Shown here: positions 61,371 to 64,000 of the stretch, piece by piece
How the letters are laid out: every line of letters begins with the position of its first letter
Numbering within the stretch: the stretch's first letter is position 1
Source: Sphingobacteriales bacterium
GTDB lineage: Bacteria > Bacteroidota > Bacteroidia > Chitinophagales > Chitinophagaceae
Direction: 5' to 3'
Assembly (NCBI GenBank): GCA_004144185.1
Contig: SEFP01000002.1
Location: 558,001-622,000 of the forward strand
Length of the DNA stretch: 64,000 nt
The notes under the pieces: generated by a model
What the model saw: only the letters and a program-made list of their open reading frames with translations
What the model was told of the DNA's origin: nothing
The model's database searches: none
Position numbers and translations under genes: made by a program

Positions 61371-63191
61371 TTAATGGACTTCTTCCCCATCGCGAATCGG
61401 AGTGGTTTGTGGGATAAAGTCGTTTCCGTGACCATCATCCTTGTAATCATACGCCCAACGATATACAGTTGGAATCTCGCCCGGCCAGTTGCCGTGACCC
61501 GGACGGATCGGCGTGGTCCATTCCAGCGATGTGGAATTCCAGGGGTTCATAGTCGTAACCCGACGGCCATACCAGATGCTTACGAAGAAGTTGAGTACAA
61601 AAATCAGCTGGGCAATAAACACTAGGATTACCACGATTGAGATAAAGGCGTTCAACCCTTCAAACTGCTTGAAGGACTGCCAGGCGCTGTAATCATAGTA
61701 TCGGCGTGGCATACCTGCGATTCCTTCGTAGTGCATCGGCCAGAAAATGAGATAGGCACCGATGAATGTGGAGAAGAAGTGAATATAGCCGAGGGTGTTG
61801 TTCATGAAGCGGCCAAACATCTTTGGATACCAGTGATAGATACCGGCGAACATACCAAAGAACGCAGACACACCCATTACAATGTGGAAGTGGGCAATTA
61901 CGAAATAGGTATCGTGCAGGTGAATATCCAGTGCAGAGTTACCCAGGAAGATACCGGTGAGACCACCAGAGATAAACATGGATACAAAGCCCAGAGCAAA
62001 CATCATCGGAACAGTAAACCGGATGTTACCACGCCAGATGGTGGTCAGCCAGTTAAACACTTTTACCGCAGAAGGCACCGCGATCAACAGCGTCAACAGT
62101 ACGAAGATCGATCCCAGGAACGGACTCATACCGGTTACGAACATATGGTGTGCCCATACAAGGAACGCCAGTACGGTGATCCCCACCAGCGAGATGATCA
62201 TGGCGAAATACCCAAAGATCGGCTTCCGGCTGTGGTTGGAAAGAATCTCCGACGCCATACCCATTCCCGGCAGCATGATGATATACACTTCCGGGTGACC
62301 GAGGAACCAGAACAAGTGTTGATACAGGATGGCAGAACCACCTACGTACGGCAGTGCTTTACCACCAATGAAGATTTCAGACAGATAGAAAGACGTTCCG
62401 AAGCTGCGGTCAAAGATCAACAGTACAAATCCGGAAACTAGTACTGGGAAGGACAGGATACCGAGTACTGCAGTAAAGAACAGCGCCCAGATCGTCAACG
62501 GCATACGGGTCATGGTCATACCCTTGGTCCGCATGTTCAGGATGGTGGAAACATAGTTGAGACTTCCCAACAGGGAAGAGACTACAAACAAGACCATGGC
62601 AATGAGCCACAGATCCATACCGATTCCGGAACCCAATGAAGCTTCTTTCAGGGCCGACAATGGCGGGTAGGTTGTCCAGCCACCGGATGCAGGTCCTGTT
62701 TGAACAAACAGCGATGCAAACATGACCACACTGGCCATAAAGAAGAACCAGTAGGAAATCATGTTCATAAACGGCGATGCCATATCCCGGGCACCGATCT
62801 GCAACGGAATCAGGAAGTTGGAGAACGTTCCGGAAAGACCTGCTGTCAATACAAAGAATACCAGAATGGTACCGTGCATGGTGACCAATGCATAGTAGAA
62901 CTCAGGGGTCAGTTTACCGCCTTTAGCCCACTCGCCCAGGAACTTTTCCATGATCGGAAAGGTTTCGTTGGGAAAGCCCAGCTGCAAACGGAAGAATACG
63001 GAGAACAACGATCCGATGATCGCCCAGATAATCCCTGTAATCAGGTATTGCTTGGCAATCATCTTATGATCCTGCGAGAAAATATACTTCCAGATGAAGT
63101 GTTGTTCGTGATGATCGTGATGATGACCGGTATCGTCGCTATGCTGGGTATGGGCGACGTTCGGTCCTTGTATAACTACATCCTGGTTCAT
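61371..63191 (-). CDS. coxA: Cytochrome c oxidase subunit I
   Basis: 606 residues with about 12 membrane segments. The heme-copper catalytic subunit of aa3-type terminal oxidase in the inner membrane. Visible: heme a ligand region TMHGTILVFF (about 110), CuB/Tyr motif GHPEVYIIMLPGMG (about 300), WAHHMFVTGM (about 350) and HLHDTYFVIAHFHIVMG (about 430). A His-rich N-terminal stretch (GHHHDHHEQHF) is notable. coxB lies 50 nt upstream. Confidence 0.98.
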   Translation of the reverse strand: MNQDVVIQGPNVAHTQHSDDTGHHHDHHEQHFIWKYIFSQDHKMIAKQYLITGIIWAIIGSLFSVFFRLQLGFPNETFPIMEKFLGEWAKGGKLTPEFYYALVTMHGTILVFFVLTAGLSGTFSNFLIPLQIGARDMASPFMNMISYWFFFMASVVMFASLFVQTGPASGGWTTYPPLSALKEASLGSGIGMDLWLIAMVLFVVSSLLGSLNYVSTILNMRTKGMTMTRMPLTIWALFFTAVLGILSFPVLVSGFVLLIFDRSFGTSFYLSEIFIGGKALPYVGGSAILYQHLFWFLGHPEVYIIMLPGMGMASEILSNHSRKPIFGYFAMIISLVGITVLAFLVWAHHMFVTGMSPFLGSIFVLLTLLIAVPSAVKVFNWLTTIWRGNIRFTVPMMFALGFVSMFISGGLTGIFLGNSALDIHLHDTYFVIAHFHIVMGVSAFFGMFAGIYHWYPKMFGRFMNNTLGYIHFFSTFIGAYLIFWPMHYEGIAGMPRRYYDYSAWQSFKQFEGLNAFISIVVILVFIAQLIFVLNFFVSIWYGRRVTTMNPWNSTSLEWTTPIRPGHGNWPGEIPTVYRWAYDYKDDGHGNDFIPQTTPIRDGEEVH

Positions 63192-63241
63192 AATATCACT
63201 TAGTTTATTCAGAGAAACTTCCGGAACGAAGAATCAGACGG

Positions 63242-64000
63242 TTAACGCTTGGTAATGGATTCTACGGGTGCTTTAGCAGCAGGACCGCCGGTACTGTCGA
63301 CCGCAGAAGGAGCCGGTGCAGGCGATTGGCCGCCTTTCAGATACGGCTGTTGCTTGGCAACCCAGGCCGCATGTTCTTCTGGTGTTTCTACGATAATGGT
63401 TCCACGCATGGAGTAGTGGCCTTTTCCGCACATCTGATCACAGGAAAGTTCATACACGAAATCCGGATTGTCGGTCATTTCCTTCATCTGCGTCGTGGTG
63501 TACTTCGGCGTAAACCACAGCGTAGTGGTAATACCCGGCACCGCATCCATCTTGTAGCGGAAGTGCGGCAGACCTACGTCATGAATTACATCACGGGAGC
63601 CGATGATGAATTTCACCGGGCGGTTCACGATTACATGCACCTCACCGTTTTCCAGTACGACGTCGTCCATGTTCTGACGATCAGAGGTATCCAGACCCAG
63701 TACGTTGTTTTCGTTGTTGATCAGCTGGAAGTTCCGCTTACCCAGAACGCCATCAGCGCCCGGATACCGGATAATCCAGTTAAACTGTTTACCGACTACT
63801 TCTACCACCTGCGAATCGCGGGGGGCTTCAGAAGTAATGTTCAACCAGTTGCGCAAACCGATCGCAACCAGAACGGCCATCACCAATGCCGGAATGGTAG
63901 TCCAGATCAGCTCGAGGCGGTTGTTGTGTGCATAGAAGTAAGACGTGCGCTTCTCGGTGCTTTGGTAGCGGAAGGCAAACCAGAACAAAAGGCCCTGCGT
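63242..64000 (-). CDS. coxB: Cytochrome c oxidase subunit II, 3' part
   Basis: The frame stays open to the window edge, giving at least 252 residues. One membrane segment (LIWTTIPALVMAVLVAIGL) precedes the cupredoxin domain with VVGKQFNWIIRYPG, VNRPVKFIIGSRDVIHDVGLPHFRYKMD and the CuA motif CDQMCGKGHYSM. It accepts electrons from cytochrome c. The C-terminus is a Pro/Ala-rich tail. The N-terminal membrane helix is missing outside the window. Confidence 0.97.
   Translation of the reverse strand, partial: TQGLLFWFAFRYQSTEKRTSYFYAHNNRLELIWTTIPALVMAVLVAIGLRNWLNITSEAPRDSQVVEVVGKQFNWIIRYPGADGVLGKRNFQLINNENNVLGLDTSDRQNMDDVVLENGEVHVIVNRPVKFIIGSRDVIHDVGLPHFRYKMDAVPGITTTLWFTPKYTTTQMKEMTDNPDFVYELSCDQMCGKGHYSMRGTIIVETPEEHAAWVAKQQPYLKGGQSPAPAPSAVDSTGGPAAKAPVESITKR

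Larger units (their letters stand above)
1483..63226. repeat. Dispersed palindrome TTCCGGAA, about 86 copies
   Basis: Hand-located starts: 1483, 1678, 1957, 3435, 3481, 4227, 4563, 5833, 6621, 7045, 8564, 8942, 9098, 10181, 11852, 12200, 13409, 14306, 15368, 15797, 15839, 16231, 17350, 18671, 19059, 19836, 20475, 20678, 21358, 23739, 23857, 23919, 24692, 25816, 26017, 26292, 26889, 27124, 28256, 28846, 30025, 30138, 30573, 30802, 31252, 32376, 32959, 33506, 33533, 35490, 38054, 38524, 41843, 42279, 42412, 42721, 43047, 43334, 43350, 43860, 44447, 44702, 44974, 45885, 46509, 47618, 47978, 49711, 50021, 50266, 52101, 52493, 53923, 54205, 54430, 54521, 55390, 55936, 57598, 57787, 59460, 59633, 61163, 62624, 62828, 63219. 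A few may be missed. Chance expectation is about one. Confidence 0.93.

Overview
The window is bacterial chromosome from a member of the Bacteroidota, most likely a Chitinophagaceae-like or related aerobic lineage. The pointers are type IX secretion (T9SS) cargo proteins with C-terminal sorting domains, PorP/SprF and PorV/PorQ-type outer-membrane proteins, two TonB-dependent receptors with carboxypeptidase-like plug extensions, DUF1015 beside serC, Bacteroidota promoter boxes of the form TAnnTTTG, and almost no Shine-Dalgarno sequences. Coding density is about 90 percent and base composition is near 50 percent GC, apart from one AT-rich patch at 27.5-28.2 kb. The genus cannot be named from the sequence alone.

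Layout. 0-1 kb: 5' part of a lipoprotein gene, a decayed serine-recombinase tail and a tRNA-Ser(GGA). 1.1-6.7 kb: serC and DUF1015 serine-metabolism genes, DUF502, kbl, a small HNH protein and a 57-residue protein. 6.7-12.3 kb: a 1528-residue PKD-repeat adhesin with a gliding-motility C-terminal domain, overlapped by its PorP/SprF partner. 12.6-20.8 kb: AAA+ ATPase, NYN-cold-shock fusion, arfB, flavodoxin-reductase-like oxidoreductase, M28 peptidase with PDZ, rnz and a STAS protein. 20.9-27.5 kb: clpC, a frameshifted T9SS protein, fbp and a CrtI-like desaturase. 27.5-28.5 kb: small accessory genes. 28.5-33.5 kb: lipoprotein, SAM hydrolase, HIT, greA and a PorV-like protein. 33.5-41.5 kb: a giant T9SS-type protein and a TonB-dependent receptor, which with the PorV-like gene form a three-gene same-strand unit. 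41.5-52.9 kb: housekeeping (2-hydroxyacid dehydrogenase, rsmA, dxs, CPBP protease, cdsA, psd, miaA, rpmI-rplT, ispE). 53-64 kb: second TonB-dependent receptor, lepB, cytochrome c, hydrolase, T9SS protein, coxA and coxB.

The strongest unexplained signal is not a gene. The octamer palindrome TTCCGGAA occurs about 86 times (hand count; about one expected), in all reading frames and about 2.7-fold enriched between genes. Paired copies build two of the terminator hairpins. It is sparse in clpC, the ribosomal-protein genes, the giant T9SS/TonB genes and the AT-rich patch. It looks like a highly iterated palindrome comparable to cyanobacterial HIP1. A second genome-style signal is a recurring TAnnTTTGC promoter box lying only 6-12 nt upstream of several start codons, which implies very short or absent mRNA leaders.
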